Origin: a virus
Length of the DNA stretch: 28,242 nucleotides
Direction: 5' to 3' (one strand)
Virus record (IMG/VR): IMGVR_UViG_3300009788_000257
Coordinates: 1-28,242 of that record
The notes beneath the pieces are model-generated. The model saw nothing but the letters and a program-made list of their open reading frames with translations, had not been told where the DNA came from and did no database searches. This document shows positions 16,240-23,093 of the stretch, piece by piece (position 1 is the first letter of the stretch; each line of letters begins with the position of its first letter). A program made the position numbers and the translations under genes.

Positions 16240-16725
16240 TCAGAGATCTCCTCGCGCAAGTTCAAGAGGTTGGTCTACATGCTCAAAACCTTCGGTGCTG
16301 TTAATCGTGTCTCCCTCGATCTCAGCATTAATATCGAACGACTCATTACCGACGCGCATCACACCAACAACGTCGGCAGCAGGGGTTCGCTCGATCTTCA
16401 TCGGTTTCATGTTTATCAGATCCTCAAGACAATCCATGATTGCCTCGGCAATACGAAACCTCGTGTCAAGACTATTGCCAAGACCAAGCATTTCTTCGAT
16501 CATTGCGCAGGCGTGAACCATGTAGAATGAGTGCCCTGAATGCGGGCTTTCAACGTCATCAACATACTTCCAGGCCGATTCCTGGGTGATAACATAGGCT
16601 CTCTTTCTGACTGAAAGGAAGCGATTGGCCCTGATCACAAGAGCCGGTTCCTCGTCAACATACTGATAGAGGATCTGAATATCACCGAAACTTCTAGTTT
16701 TGACAATCGTGGGATGTACTTTCAC
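16240..16725 (-). CDS. Conserved-looking hypothetical protein between terminase and portal (161 aa)
   Basis: The 161 residues start with GTG (16725). The sequence is mixed alpha/beta. It begins with a beta region (IQILYQYVDEEPALVIRANRFLSVRKRAYVITQESAWKYVDD). It continues with a helical segment containing HACAMIEEMLGLGNSLDTRFRIAEAIMDCLEDLINMKP. It ends in an acidic tail. The function is not recognised. Position between terl and portal, with a 1-nt gap to the portal gene, puts it in the packaging/head-assembly transcript. Confidence 0.7.
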   Translation of the reverse strand: MKVHPTIVKTRSFGDIQILYQYVDEEPALVIRANRFLSVRKRAYVITQESAWKYVDDVESPHSGHSFYMVHACAMIEEMLGLGNSLDTRFRIAEAIMDCLEDLINMKPMKIERTPAADVVGVMRVGNESFDINAEIEGDTINSTEGFEHVDQPLELARGDL

Positions 16726-16825
16726 GATCTACTTCATCCGGTTATATCCTCATCGGTTTGCTGGCTGTGGACTGGCCTATTATTATTGTGTTCACCCGGC
16801 CTGGTGAGCGTACTGTGCCACAGGA

Positions 16826-18334
16826 TTACACGGTGCGCCAGTTGGTTTTTTTCTTCTTGCGCCTGCGCGCCTGACTTGGTGCTTTGTAGCCGACCGCGAA
16901 TTGTTCAAATGATTTGGCTCCATGAGATGCCCAGTCATGCAGTGGTTGGGACTTGAACGTACCCAGCTTCTCATCCCATTCTTTCCGATAGTGATCCAGA
17001 GCCTTAACAGTTTCTGTACAATTCCGCTGGTCAAACCAACAAGTTGGCAGGATCGATCGCACCGCATCGATACCGTCCATCTCCTCCTCGATGCGCGGCA
17101 CAACCCGTATAGGACGCAAACCCAGTTTAACCAGTGACTCACGTCGTGATATGCCGGTAGCCATTTCACGAACCTCAACATCATGCGGTAAAAAGTGCTG
17201 ACCGTACGTGTACGGTTTGCCCTGCAGGATCTTCGTGTAGTGACCGAGTGACTCACCACGATTGATGTATTCGTCTATAAACCGGTGCTCCATCCCGTAC
17301 CGTTGGTGGAAAATTATATGCGTGTCGTCAGACATACCAAGATCCCAGAATGTATTGACGGGCAGACGCGGATCATAGGGCACGTTGATGATGTGCTTCT
17401 GCTGCCGCAACCAGGTCATCTGCTGCTTGTAGTAAGCACCTTCGATACTTGCCCTGAACGCCTCATCTGGTGTGGACGGGTACTCACGAAGCATGTATTC
17501 ACCCTGCTCCATTTTCTTTTTCACGTACCACAGACGTTGCCCAAGACTGAGTTTCTGACCTATCTCCTGTTCAACATCATCGAAATATTCAAGATCATCA
17601 CGAGTGATAATGACCCTGTCGATCATCTCCTCAGGCATCGAGTACTGACTTTCTCGCCACCACGGAAAGAAATGAAACCTCCAATCAAGAACCGTTAAGG
17701 CAATACCGGAATGTTCGTTGTTTCTTGCTATGTCGCATATATCGAAGAAGTGACCGAACGATCCTTCTGCGGTTGATTCAATGGTGACGGACTGACCGGC
17801 CTGAACAGTGTTTAACGCACCGGTTCGAACCTCTGCAGCCTTCTCAGGATACTTCGCACACAGCTTGCCGTATTCGGAAATATGAAGATAGTTCAACGTA
17901 CCAGAACGCATCGAGGTGCCGACTCGGATCGAGGAGTCATTTGCAAAAAGATATTCGTTGGTTGTGTCCTGACGAGGATGCAGGAACGCTCTGATCTGAT
18001 CGGGAAGATGGTTGTACGGGAACTTTACTTTTGTTTCAAAAATTACCTTGGCGTCGTCCCTGGTGTGGGCGATTATTCCGCAACGTGTATTTGGGTAAAA
18101 GGCCGCATTATCCAGGAGCAGAATGTCTATGAACGTCGTCATCCCCAGCTGTCTCGCCTTCAGGATTACGTTCATGTACCAAAAGTTTTCTAGCAGTTCC
18201 GTCTGTGCCCAGTTGGGTTGAAAGAGGACCTCGTCTCCCGCCTTGTTCTGAATGCGATAGAGATTGTTGAGTCGCCACAACTGGTCCGTGAAGTGATCCG
18301 TGACCACTACTAACTGTTCTGTCGAGTCTGCCAA
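16826..18334 (-). CDS. terL: Terminase large subunit (502 aa)
   Basis: This is the DNA-packaging motor. The ATPase has a Walker-A-like KARQLGMTT (residues about 59-67), hydrophobic Walker-B-like LNYLHISE (about 147-154) and a coupling motif TIESTAEG (about 184-191). The nuclease domain includes FWDLGMSDDT (Asp near 331) and LHDWASHGAKSF (Asp near 467), as in TerL RNase-H-fold nucleases. I use TTG 18334 because AGGGAGG lies 8 nt upstream; the frame begins at a TTG at 18361. The C-terminus is basic (RRRKKKK). It overlaps the small terminase gene out of phase by about 227 nt if that ORF is used to its stop. Confidence 0.93.
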   Translation of the reverse strand: MADSTEQLVVVTDHFTDQLWRLNNLYRIQNKAGDEVLFQPNWAQTELLENFWYMNVILKARQLGMTTFIDILLLDNAAFYPNTRCGIIAHTRDDAKVIFETKVKFPYNHLPDQIRAFLHPRQDTTNEYLFANDSSIRVGTSMRSGTLNYLHISEYGKLCAKYPEKAAEVRTGALNTVQAGQSVTIESTAEGSFGHFFDICDIARNNEHSGIALTVLDWRFHFFPWWRESQYSMPEEMIDRVIITRDDLEYFDDVEQEIGQKLSLGQRLWYVKKKMEQGEYMLREYPSTPDEAFRASIEGAYYKQQMTWLRQQKHIINVPYDPRLPVNTFWDLGMSDDTHIIFHQRYGMEHRFIDEYINRGESLGHYTKILQGKPYTYGQHFLPHDVEVREMATGISRRESLVKLGLRPIRVVPRIEEEMDGIDAVRSILPTCWFDQRNCTETVKALDHYRKEWDEKLGTFKSQPLHDWASHGAKSFEQFAVGYKAPSQARRRKKKKTNWRTV

Positions 18335-18944
18335 TTGTCGATCCTCCCTTTGCCGCACCAATCATTTCCATTAGCTTGGCGACACCATCAGTATCAATCT
18401 TGTCCTGCTGGAAGTATCCGAGGATACGCGCAATAGAGTCCAGCGCACCTTTTTTATCGACAAATTTAATTCGGGTGGTATGACCGATAGCCTTACGTGC
18501 CTTGCCCCTGCCCTCGTATTCTGTGAACACATCGATCTGGGCTATTGCTTTACGCGCACCAATCGGAACTTCTTGAATGTGTCTGAGACTGCCAAAATTA
18601 TCGAATAAATCAGCCGGGTCCAGAAAAGCAATACGGCCCAACTCCCTCACGATCCTTTCCTGACCACATTCGGTGTTGCGCCGCATTGTCTTCCGGCGTC
18701 TATTCAGGTAGGCATTGATGTGCGGTTTTTTCATGAGATCGTACGTGCCGCGATCGACATTCTGCATAGACTTATGAGCATAGCCTGCGGCTATAAACGC
18801 CTTGCGTCTGTTTTGATCGGGATCTGCAAGTAAGTGGTCACAGTACCGGCGCTGTTTGGATGTCAAACCAAACTCGTCAGTACTTGGTGCTGACCTTCGG
18901 CGCGTTGCCACGCCCGTATTAGCTGGTTTCTGACTTGCACTCAA
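18108..18944 (-). CDS. terS: Terminase small subunit, with long out-of-phase 3' overlap (up to 278 aa)
   Basis: Residues about 25-75 carry the DNA-binding helix-turn-helix pattern of small terminases: LTSKQRRYCDHLLADPDQNRRKAFIAAGYAHKS, then PHINAYLNRRR. Residues 85-190 (ELGRIAFLDPADLFD, VFTEYEGRGKARKAIGHTTRIKFVDKKGALDSIARILGYF) fit the oligomerisation region. The start is TTG 18944 with AAGGA 9 nt upstream and no earlier ATG. From residue about 204 on, the sequence is low-complexity (LHGPVVATQQSLSHSEQGGRRGPLS) and overlaps terL, so I suspect the real protein is nearer 200 residues or the stop was lost by an indel. Which is true cannot be decided from this sequence. Confidence 0.8.
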   Translation of the reverse strand: MSASQKPANTGVATRRRSAPSTDEFGLTSKQRRYCDHLLADPDQNRRKAFIAAGYAHKSMQNVDRGTYDLMKKPHINAYLNRRRKTMRRNTECGQERIVRELGRIAFLDPADLFDNFGSLRHIQEVPIGARKAIAQIDVFTEYEGRGKARKAIGHTTRIKFVDKKGALDSIARILGYFQQDKIDTDGVAKLMEMIGAAKGGSTIGRLDRTVSSGHGSLHGPVVATQQSLSHSEQGGRRGPLSTQLGTDGTARKLLVHERNPEGETAGDDDVHRHSAPG

Positions 18945-19440
18945 TTATTGTGATCCTTGTCTTCTGTTCCGCAAACGTCATGACTTTCGTCTGGAACACG
19001 TTCATATGTTGTATCACATCCGGGGTGTCATCTTCCAGGAACCCCAACTTAACCAAGGCGTCAATAACTGGTTTTACGCCGCCAATCAAATTGTCTTCAT
19101 CAAGTAATTTTAGACCACGTCTCTCGATTGTCAGGGACGCGTTCTGGATAGGGTCACCAAACTTCGCCTTTCCACGATTTTGAATCGTCGCCCAATGAAG
19201 TCTCTTGTACCACTCAGTCTTTATCGTGTGGTATTTTTTCCAGTGCGCCCTGACCCATTCGTTGGTCGAGTTGGTAGGGACCGGGACGGTGATCTCGAAC
19301 TGGAAGGGGCTGAACTGGAGCGACGACGTGCCAGGTTGTTCCACTTTATTGCTATTTCGTCTGCGGCTCTTAGAGCGCGTTCTTCGGCACGCTTTAACAT
19401 TGCCTTTAACGCCGCCTTTCTCCTCTCGCATCCCGCGCAT
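18919..19440 (-). CDS. RusA-like Holliday-junction resolvase (up to 173 aa)
   Basis: The core FEITVPVPTNSTNEWVRAHWKKYHTIKTEWYKRLHW and, towards the C-terminus, LLDEDNLIGGVKPVIDALVKLGFLEDDTP match the RusA family. The DxDN, D and DD acidic residues correspond to its metal-binding aspartates. RusA cleaves Holliday junctions and can trim replication/packaging intermediates. Usual length is about 120. The ATG at 19440 gives a 32-residue Arg/Lys-rich extension that is also the shadow of another ORF. A GTG at 19344 would give a more typical 141 residues but has no clear SD, so the start is unresolved. The gene lies just upstream of the terminase genes. Confidence 0.8.
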   Translation of the reverse strand: MRGMREEKGGVKGNVKACRRTRSKSRRRNSNKVEQPGTSSLQFSPFQFEITVPVPTNSTNEWVRAHWKKYHTIKTEWYKRLHWATIQNRGKAKFGDPIQNASLTIERRGLKLLDEDNLIGGVKPVIDALVKLGFLEDDTPDVIQHMNVFQTKVMTFAEQKTRITIIECKSETS

Positions 19441-19445
19441 GCCAC
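19221..19445 (-). CDS. Small CxxC protein overlapping rusA-like gene (74 aa)
   Basis: It starts at GTG 19445 with a good SD (TGAGGA, 8 nt). The beginning, MACAGCERRKAALKAMLKRAEERALRAADEIAIKW, resembles small phage proteins with an N-terminal CAGC zinc or redox-like motif and a helical follow-on. The GTG shares its first base region with the stop of the 85-aa gene. The C-terminal half (Ser/Arg/Pro-rich) overlaps the RusA core out of phase and may be poorly constrained. I judge the first 40 residues as likely coding and the rest uncertain. Confidence 0.55.
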   Translation of the reverse strand: MACAGCERRKAALKAMLKRAEERALRAADEIAIKWNNLARRRSSSAPSSSRSPSRSLPTRPTNGSGRTGKNTTR

Positions 19446-19702
19446 TAAGGTTTCCTCACTTTTGTGGTCGTTTTCGTCTTTTCTGGTGGTCGTCTCAGTG
19501 GCGGCAAGCCTTTCTTTATTCGATTTTTCTTTATCGTGCCTGACACCAAATTCTTTGCACCGGATCTAGCCAGTGCAAGACGATCCTTGTTCGATATTTT
19601 AATTCCCAGCATGTCCCTGCCGCCGACATTCGAAGAATTAATCTGCCCCTCTCCGATTGCGATCTCAGACTCTGCTTGTGACTTTTTTGTGAAGTTTGTC
19701 AC
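19445..19702 (-). CDS. Small basic hypothetical protein (85 aa)
   Basis: The 85 residues start with GTG 19702 (MTNFTKKSQAESEIAIGEGQ), overlapping the upstream stop as GTGA. The C-terminal half is strongly basic (KKNRIKKGLPPLRRPPEKTKTTTKVRKP), suggesting nucleic-acid contact or disorder. No family is recognised. Tight coupling to both neighbours supports a real gene. Confidence 0.6.
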   Translation of the reverse strand: MTNFTKKSQAESEIAIGEGQINSSNVGGRDMLGIKISNKDRLALARSGAKNLVSGTIKKNRIKKGLPPLRRPPEKTKTTTKVRKP

Positions 19703-19896
19703 CTCAGGAAGATTCTTCTGCTCGGCTTATTTATCTCAGCCACATGCTGGTCAAAAGTCTTGAATAAACTAGCGAACTTTGGTTTGCCTTTCTTATCCAA
19801 ATCTTTGGCGAAGGGAGCATTGACAGTATCTGGCCTACCCGGTGGTCTAGCCAGGGGTCGGCGGCGCTTGCGCTGAGTGCCAAAATTACGTGCCAT
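19699..19896 (-). CDS. Small basic hypothetical protein (65 aa)
   Basis: The 65 residues start with ATG 19896 after an AGAAATGGC-rich leader. The N-terminus is highly basic (MARNFGTQRKRRRPLARPPGR). The remainder, DLDKKGKPKFASLFKTFDQHVAEINKPSRRI, looks helical. No Cys or membrane segment is present. Function unknown; the stop overlaps the next start. Confidence 0.6.
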   Translation of the reverse strand: MARNFGTQRKRRRPLARPPGRPDTVNAPFAKDLDKKGKPKFASLFKTFDQHVAEINKPSRRIFLR

Positions 19897-19927
19897 TTCT
19901 GGAGAATACTAGACTGACCGGCATTCC

Positions 19928-20176
19928 TCAACTATCTGGTTTTCCAGACAAGCCGCAATAGCCCTTGCGTTGATCACCTCTTTGCCCGGTCATCCACTGC
20001 CAGTGAGCACACACACTGCCAACACAATGTGCGCCCTCGTAAGGATCTCTGCGCTCCGGGTGCCTGTTTACTGCCACCGCATTCATGACTTTATTTGGCA
20101 TCTCGACAATCGATGCAACACGTGCCTCAGGGCACCATTTTTTTGGTGCTTCATGTTCGGTATATGCCTGTCCCAT
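19928..20176 (-). CDS. Small four-Cys protein, paralogue of the 68-aa gene (82 aa)
   Basis: The order KKWCPEARV, then HCVGSVCAHWQW, then GYCGLSGKP forms a C...CxxxxC...C signature shared with the 68-aa product at 24194-24400. Shared parts are CVGSxC, W and GYCGxxG. Such short proteins recur in phage accessory regions. The four Cys could bind zinc or an Fe-S cluster, but no function is established. I use ATG 20176 because GGGAGAG lies upstream and it overlaps the previous stop as TGATG; a TTG at 20179 is possible. Confidence 0.65.
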   Translation of the reverse strand: MGQAYTEHEAPKKWCPEARVASIVEMPNKVMNAVAVNRHPERRDPYEGAHCVGSVCAHWQWMTGQRGDQRKGYCGLSGKPDS

Positions 20177-20346
20177 CAATCTCTCCCGTCTATAATACTG
20201 TCGTCTTCAAATGTAACATCAATCGCAACGCCATCATCTGTCACCGTTACATCCACGCTCTTAATATCCCACAGCAAATCAAACTCAGACTCCATGCCAG
20301 CAAGAACGACTTGCTCCAACTCTTCTTTGGTGAGATGTACTAGCAA
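20176..20346 (-). CDS. Small acidic protein (56 aa)
   Basis: Translation of this frame gives MLVHLTKEELEQVVLAGMES, then EFDLLWDIKSVDVTVTDDGV, then AIDVTFEDDSIIDGRD. It has a helix followed by two beta strands, acidic, with coherent amphipathic pattern and no low-complexity artefact. The start is TTG 20346, just after the upstream gene, without a strong SD; the stop overlaps the next ATG as TGATG. It is too short for a typical ORF cutoff. Function unknown. Confidence 0.6.
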   Translation of the reverse strand: MLVHLTKEELEQVVLAGMESEFDLLWDIKSVDVTVTDDGVAIDVTFEDDSIIDGRD

Positions 20347-20348
20347 AA

Positions 20349-20612
20349 TTATTTTTCCGTGCCATCAGGCTGTAAGGTCCGACGATGCAATCTGTCGTAC
20401 TTTTCCTGACCAGGAACGCCCAACTTTCTGATGCGTCGTTGTTCCCAAGGGATCTCTGAGAAGTCGTTGGTTGACGGACAGCTATGGCATTGCGAACACA
20501 GCGTCCAACCCACGCCTTCTACCTTTGTCGTGAAGGGCACGCACCAGCATTCACACTTCTCGCAAAACTCGGCGTCTGCATGAGGTCGTGTCAGTTCTCT
20601 AACGAATCCCAC
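20349..20612 (-). CDS. Zinc-ribbon-like Cys-rich protein (87 aa)
   Basis: FCEKCECWCVPF (residues 16-27) and LCSQCHSCPSTN (about 38-49) provide CxxCxCxC and CxxCxxC sets, suggesting a small zinc-binding fold. The C-terminal half is basic/polar (WEQRRIRKLGVPGQEKYDRLHRRTL). The start is GTG 20612 overlapping the upstream stop by 14 nt. Role unknown; it might bind nucleic acid. Confidence 0.65.
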   Translation of the reverse strand: MGFVRELTRPHADAEFCEKCECWCVPFTTKVEGVGWTLCSQCHSCPSTNDFSEIPWEQRRIRKLGVPGQEKYDRLHRRTLQPDGTEK

Positions 20613-20808
20613 GGCGAAAGAACCTTGCAGGCAAAATTGTGGACATCGCGGCCCGAATATTTTGCATGGTTACGTAATCGCCACCGGCACGATCATAAGC
20701 AGTATTTAAGGCATCCAATCGACGCCTTTTTTGGTAACCCAAATGAATAGTTGATCGAGACGGAGGTACGCGTTGCCGACCTCTTTTATTACAAACTCGC
20801 TTGCTCAT
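20599..20808 (-). CDS. Small Arg-rich protein (69 aa)
   Basis: The 69 residues are very basic, MSKRVCNKRGRQRVPPSRST at the start and ILPARFFRRGIR at the end, with a helical centre (RRLDALNTAYDRAGGDYVTMQNIRAAM). The ATG lies 2 nt after the preceding stop. The composition suggests nucleic-acid or internal virion binding, but nothing specific is recognised. Confidence 0.6.
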   Translation of the reverse strand: MSKRVCNKRGRQRVPPSRSTIHLGYQKRRRLDALNTAYDRAGGDYVTMQNIRAAMSTILPARFFRRGIR

Positions 20809-20810
20809 CT

Positions 20811-21137
20811 TTAAGAATCCGGTTTCTTCTCAAGAGCAAGATATGCCTGCACGCCTCGCTGCATACCTATCTGCAACAGCACCATGGCACCTTCAAGAGT
20901 CATGCCACCGTCCTTATGCATATACACGATCTGTCGAGAAATAAAACCAACCAGCGCCATCACGGCATCAGCGTTGCTTTCACCAGCCATAACAAGTCCG
21001 TGCTGCTTTAACAATGCCTCGATCAATAACTCGGTACGATCCTCATCTACGGTGTCACACATGACACCCCACATGGCTTCAATTTCATGCATGGTAGAGG
21101 TTATTTCGTCAATTTTATCACGCGTCATTTCAATCAT
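20811..21137 (-). CDS. Helical hypothetical protein (108 aa)
   Basis: The product is almost entirely helical, from MIEMTRDKIDEITSTMHEIE through LLIEALLKQHGLVMAGESNADAVMALVGFISRQIVYMHKDGG to GAMVLLQIGMQRGVQAYLALEKK. It contains only one Cys and no transmembrane segment. It overlaps the upstream gene as ATGA. No family is recognised. Confidence 0.65.
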   Translation of the reverse strand: MIEMTRDKIDEITSTMHEIEAMWGVMCDTVDEDRTELLIEALLKQHGLVMAGESNADAVMALVGFISRQIVYMHKDGGMTLEGAMVLLQIGMQRGVQAYLALEKKPDS

Positions 21138-21457
21138 TTGCCTGCGCTCGTTCTGGCGTCTTTGCCGGTTTGGAAATCAGTTATAGCTTGAAGGATCAAT
21201 GCCACCCTGTCCAACGACAGGTGCTCCTTGTCGGTATCCATCATATCCGCCTCAAGATCCAGTAGCCACTGCTTAAGCTGCGACAAGAAGCACGGATCAC
21301 CCGGTTCGGCCCCAGGTTGAGTCATGCGGTGGTCGGTGAGACTGAACATATAACGAATCTTGCCACCGTTTTGCATGGGGCAAATCAACCAAATCTCACC
21401 ATCAGGAACACTGGGATCATCAACAATTTCTATGCCTCGAACCGATAAAGTTCTCAT
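21134..21457 (-). CDS. Hypothetical protein (107 aa)
   Basis: It has an N-terminal beta section (TLSVRGIEIVDDPSVPDGEIWLICPMQNGGKIRYMFSLTDHR) and a helical C-terminus (FLSQLKQWLLDLEADMMDTDKEHLSLDRVALILQAITDF). The start ATG overlaps the upstream stop as ATGA. Function is not recognised. Confidence 0.65.
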   Translation of the reverse strand: MRTLSVRGIEIVDDPSVPDGEIWLICPMQNGGKIRYMFSLTDHRMTQPGAEPGDPCFLSQLKQWLLDLEADMMDTDKEHLSLDRVALILQAITDFQTGKDARTSAGK

Positions 21458-21654
21458 TGGCTTCCATCTGCACGAACAAATCGTCGCGGCAATTCCGTCA
21501 TCATCCTGTGTACAGCCTTAGGCATGTCATCTTGCTCCAGGGCACTAACAACGCGCACTAGTTTAGCCACGTCTTCGGCTTGCTTGTGCATGCCCTGCTT
21601 CTTCATGGCGTTGATGATTTTTCTGTAATAATTCCAATCTGGTCCAGTAGCCAT
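21454..21654 (-). CDS. Small helical hypothetical protein (66 aa)
   Basis: The ATG at 21654 has a very strong AGGAGG SD 4 nt upstream; a GTG at 21657 is an alternative. The product is WNYYRKIINAMKKQGMHKQAEDVAKLVRVVSALEQDD followed by a short basic end. Helix-rich, no known family. Confidence 0.65.
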   Translation of the reverse strand: MATGPDWNYYRKIINAMKKQGMHKQAEDVAKLVRVVSALEQDDMPKAVHRMMTELPRRFVRADGSQ

Positions 21655-21662
21655 CACACCTC

Positions 21663-22034
21663 CTAAAACGGCACGTCGTCGTCAGGCACGTCGTCATTAA
21701 ATGGGAGATCAGGTTCTGCTGGTTTGTGCGTCTTCTCAACAGACTCCAGGAACTGCCTGCCGAGAACTTCAAACCCTACTCCGTGCTTTACCGCATTCAC
21801 ATACTCTTCCAGCTTTTTCTGCAAATACGGATTGAGAACGCCTTCCTGTTTTGGTTTAGAATTGCCGCGATGATTGTCAGCCTTTGGGCAGGTGTCAAAA
21901 TGTGAGGTGTGCTTGTTACGATCAAAAACGTCGCCTTCCTCGATATTGATCGGATCGCACGGCATGTTCTTTCCTGCCATGGTTTTCAGCCACTTGATTG
22001 GCGCACCACAACTCCTGCAAAGACCTCCCTTCAT
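21663..22034 (-). CDS. Zinc-binding protein with SSB-like acidic C-terminal tip (123 aa)
   Basis: An N-terminal zinc-ribbon-like segment LCRSCGAPIKWLKTMAGKNMPCDP (residues 5-28), with His/Cys at about 44-49 (HFDTCPK), resembles small phage proteins with CxxCGxPIxWxxTxxGKxxPxDP. The middle is helical (YLQKKLEEYVNAVKHG). It ends DLPFNDDVPDDDVPF, strikingly like the acidic DDDIPF tip of bacterial SSB that recruits repair and replication proteins. I infer possible SSB-interaction mimicry, untested. Confidence 0.7.
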   Translation of the reverse strand: MKGGLCRSCGAPIKWLKTMAGKNMPCDPINIEEGDVFDRNKHTSHFDTCPKADNHRGNSKPKQEGVLNPYLQKKLEEYVNAVKHGVGFEVLGRQFLESVEKTHKPAEPDLPFNDDVPDDDVPF

Positions 22035-22273
22035 ACGGCTATCTCTTCAATCGCGGCATCAACACGAACCAGCGCATTATTGATTTGCTGAAAGGCGCGA
22101 ATATTCTTTTCTGGAAAATCCAGCTTCCGCGCCGCATGCAAGGACTTAGTCAGTAACCGAGAAGCCGCGTTAAGGTTTTCAACAAGCAACACCCTCTGCG
22201 CTTTCTTAGTGATTGTTTTCTTCGCCACCTTTTTCTTCGCTACCTTTTTCTTCGCCTTCTTTTTCGTTGCCAT
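22031..22273 (-). CDS. Histone H1-like Lys-repeat small protein (80 aa)
   Basis: From ATG 22273, with AAGGAG 6 nt upstream, it begins MATKKKAKKKVAKKKVAKKT with repeated AKKKV units like H1/HU-type tails, then a folded-looking region (LLVENLNAASRLLTKSLHAARKLDFPEKNIRAFQQINNALVRVDAAIEEI). It likely binds DNA nonspecifically. The Lys-repeat part lies inside the 3' end of the upstream acidic-tail gene in another frame. The open frame continues to 22312 without a better start. Confidence 0.7.
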   Translation of the reverse strand: MATKKKAKKKVAKKKVAKKTITKKAQRVLLVENLNAASRLLTKSLHAARKLDFPEKNIRAFQQINNALVRVDAAIEEIAV

Positions 22274-22616
22274 GATTGTCTCCTTTATCTGCTTCAGCAG
22301 ATGCTGCCTCAAAAGTTCTTAATGCCAATACCGCGATCGCCATGATACAAAAATTGGGATGAACGGTGTCACCAACATCATCACCCTCTACACCGAATTT
22401 TACATTAGCTGCCAACTTTTCACCGATGTAAGCAACCAGCATCGCAATGGCACATACACCAGCTGCTGTGGACGCGTCCTCGAAAGTCTCATCCACAGCA
22501 GGCGCAAGACGCTCCCACAAAGCAGCAACCTCGGTATTAACCGCACCTACCGACATCTGTCTGGCGATCTCCATCGGTACATCCATTTCTGCAAGCATTT
22601 GTTCAAAAGCACTCAT
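22206..22616 (-). CDS. Helical protein with acidic repeat tail (136 aa)
   Basis: Residues about 1-105 are helical with a somewhat hydrophobic stretch, GVCAIAMLVAYIGEKLAANV and NFCIMAIAVLALRTFEAA, which might be buried rather than membrane-spanning. The tail EKEGEEKGSEEKGGEENNH is acidic/Gly-rich and overlaps the H1-like gene by 68 nt. The ATG at 22616 overlaps the previous stop as ATGA. Unknown function. Confidence 0.65.
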   Translation of the reverse strand: MSAFEQMLAEMDVPMEIARQMSVGAVNTEVAALWERLAPAVDETFEDASTAAGVCAIAMLVAYIGEKLAANVKFGVEGDDVGDTVHPNFCIMAIAVLALRTFEAASAEADKGDNHGNEKEGEEKGSEEKGGEENNH

Positions 22617-22852
22617 TTGCCATCTCCACAGTCTTCGTCTTCATCGATAAATTTGCCACAATGTGGACACTCGATAGCTGGTCTCATCTGTTCGGCAAAA
22701 TCAAAAATCCCGGCCTTACACGTAGGGCAAAAACACACAGGTAGAATACCGATAAATCCCTCTACGCCGCCTTCCAGGTCCATGTCGAAATTACCGCAGC
22801 AACAAGTGCATCGATGCAGACCATCTTCCTCGGAATTATCAGTTTCAGCCAA
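22613..22852 (-). CDS. Zinc-ribbon-like protein with three Cys clusters (79 aa)
   Basis: The clusters are RCTCCCG, VCFCPTCKAG and ECPHCGKF. Two CxxC pairs are typical of a zinc ribbon, with an added CTCCC. It begins MAETDNSEEDG and ends acidic (EDEDCGDGK). I start at TTG 22852 because GGAG lies 7 nt upstream; the frame allows a TTG at 22867. It overlaps the upstream gene's stop. A nucleic-acid role is suggested by family style only. Confidence 0.65.
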   Translation of the reverse strand: MAETDNSEEDGLHRCTCCCGNFDMDLEGGVEGFIGILPVCFCPTCKAGIFDFAEQMRPAIECPHCGKFIDEDEDCGDGK

Positions 22853-23093
22853 GTCTTTTCTCCGCAACCTGCCACGACTTCAAACCCCTGGTAGTGAGGA
22901 ACATACAATCGACCCAGAGATCATCTCTTGGTTCGACACGAATCCAGTTACGTGCCAAGCATTGTTCTTTGAGTTTTTTCCGCATCGCCTTGCTGCCGAC
23001 GCTGATACGCACACCAAGACAACCCAGTTGGATGTCATCCAGTTCTTTAACATCAGTCAAGAATGCGAACTGACCACGCGTCATGCTAGGCAC
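22845..23093 (-). CDS. Hypothetical protein, possible winged-helix-like (82 aa)
   Basis: The protein has alternating helix and strand segments: MTRGQFAFLTDVKELDDIQLGCLGVRISVGSKAMRKKLKEQCLARNW IRVEPRDDLWVDCMFLTTRGLKSWQV. The last part (short helix, then strands near WIRVE, LWVDCMFLTTRG) recalls a wing. GTG 23093 and ATG 23084 are both possible. It is coupled to the upstream winged-helix gene. Confidence 0.6.
   Translation of the reverse strand: MPSMTRGQFAFLTDVKELDDIQLGCLGVRISVGSKAMRKKLKEQCLARNWIRVEPRDDLWVDCMFLTTRGLKSWQVAEKRLG

Noticed and set aside
16726-16825. Terminator between terminase and the 161-aa gene
   Set aside because: A small TCACC/GGTGA hairpin exists but no U tract follows; not supported as terminator or promoter.
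19731-19931. 66-aa minus-strand ORF overlapping the 65-aa gene
   Set aside because: Poor composition and complete overlap by the better-supported 65-aa gene with stop/start coupling.
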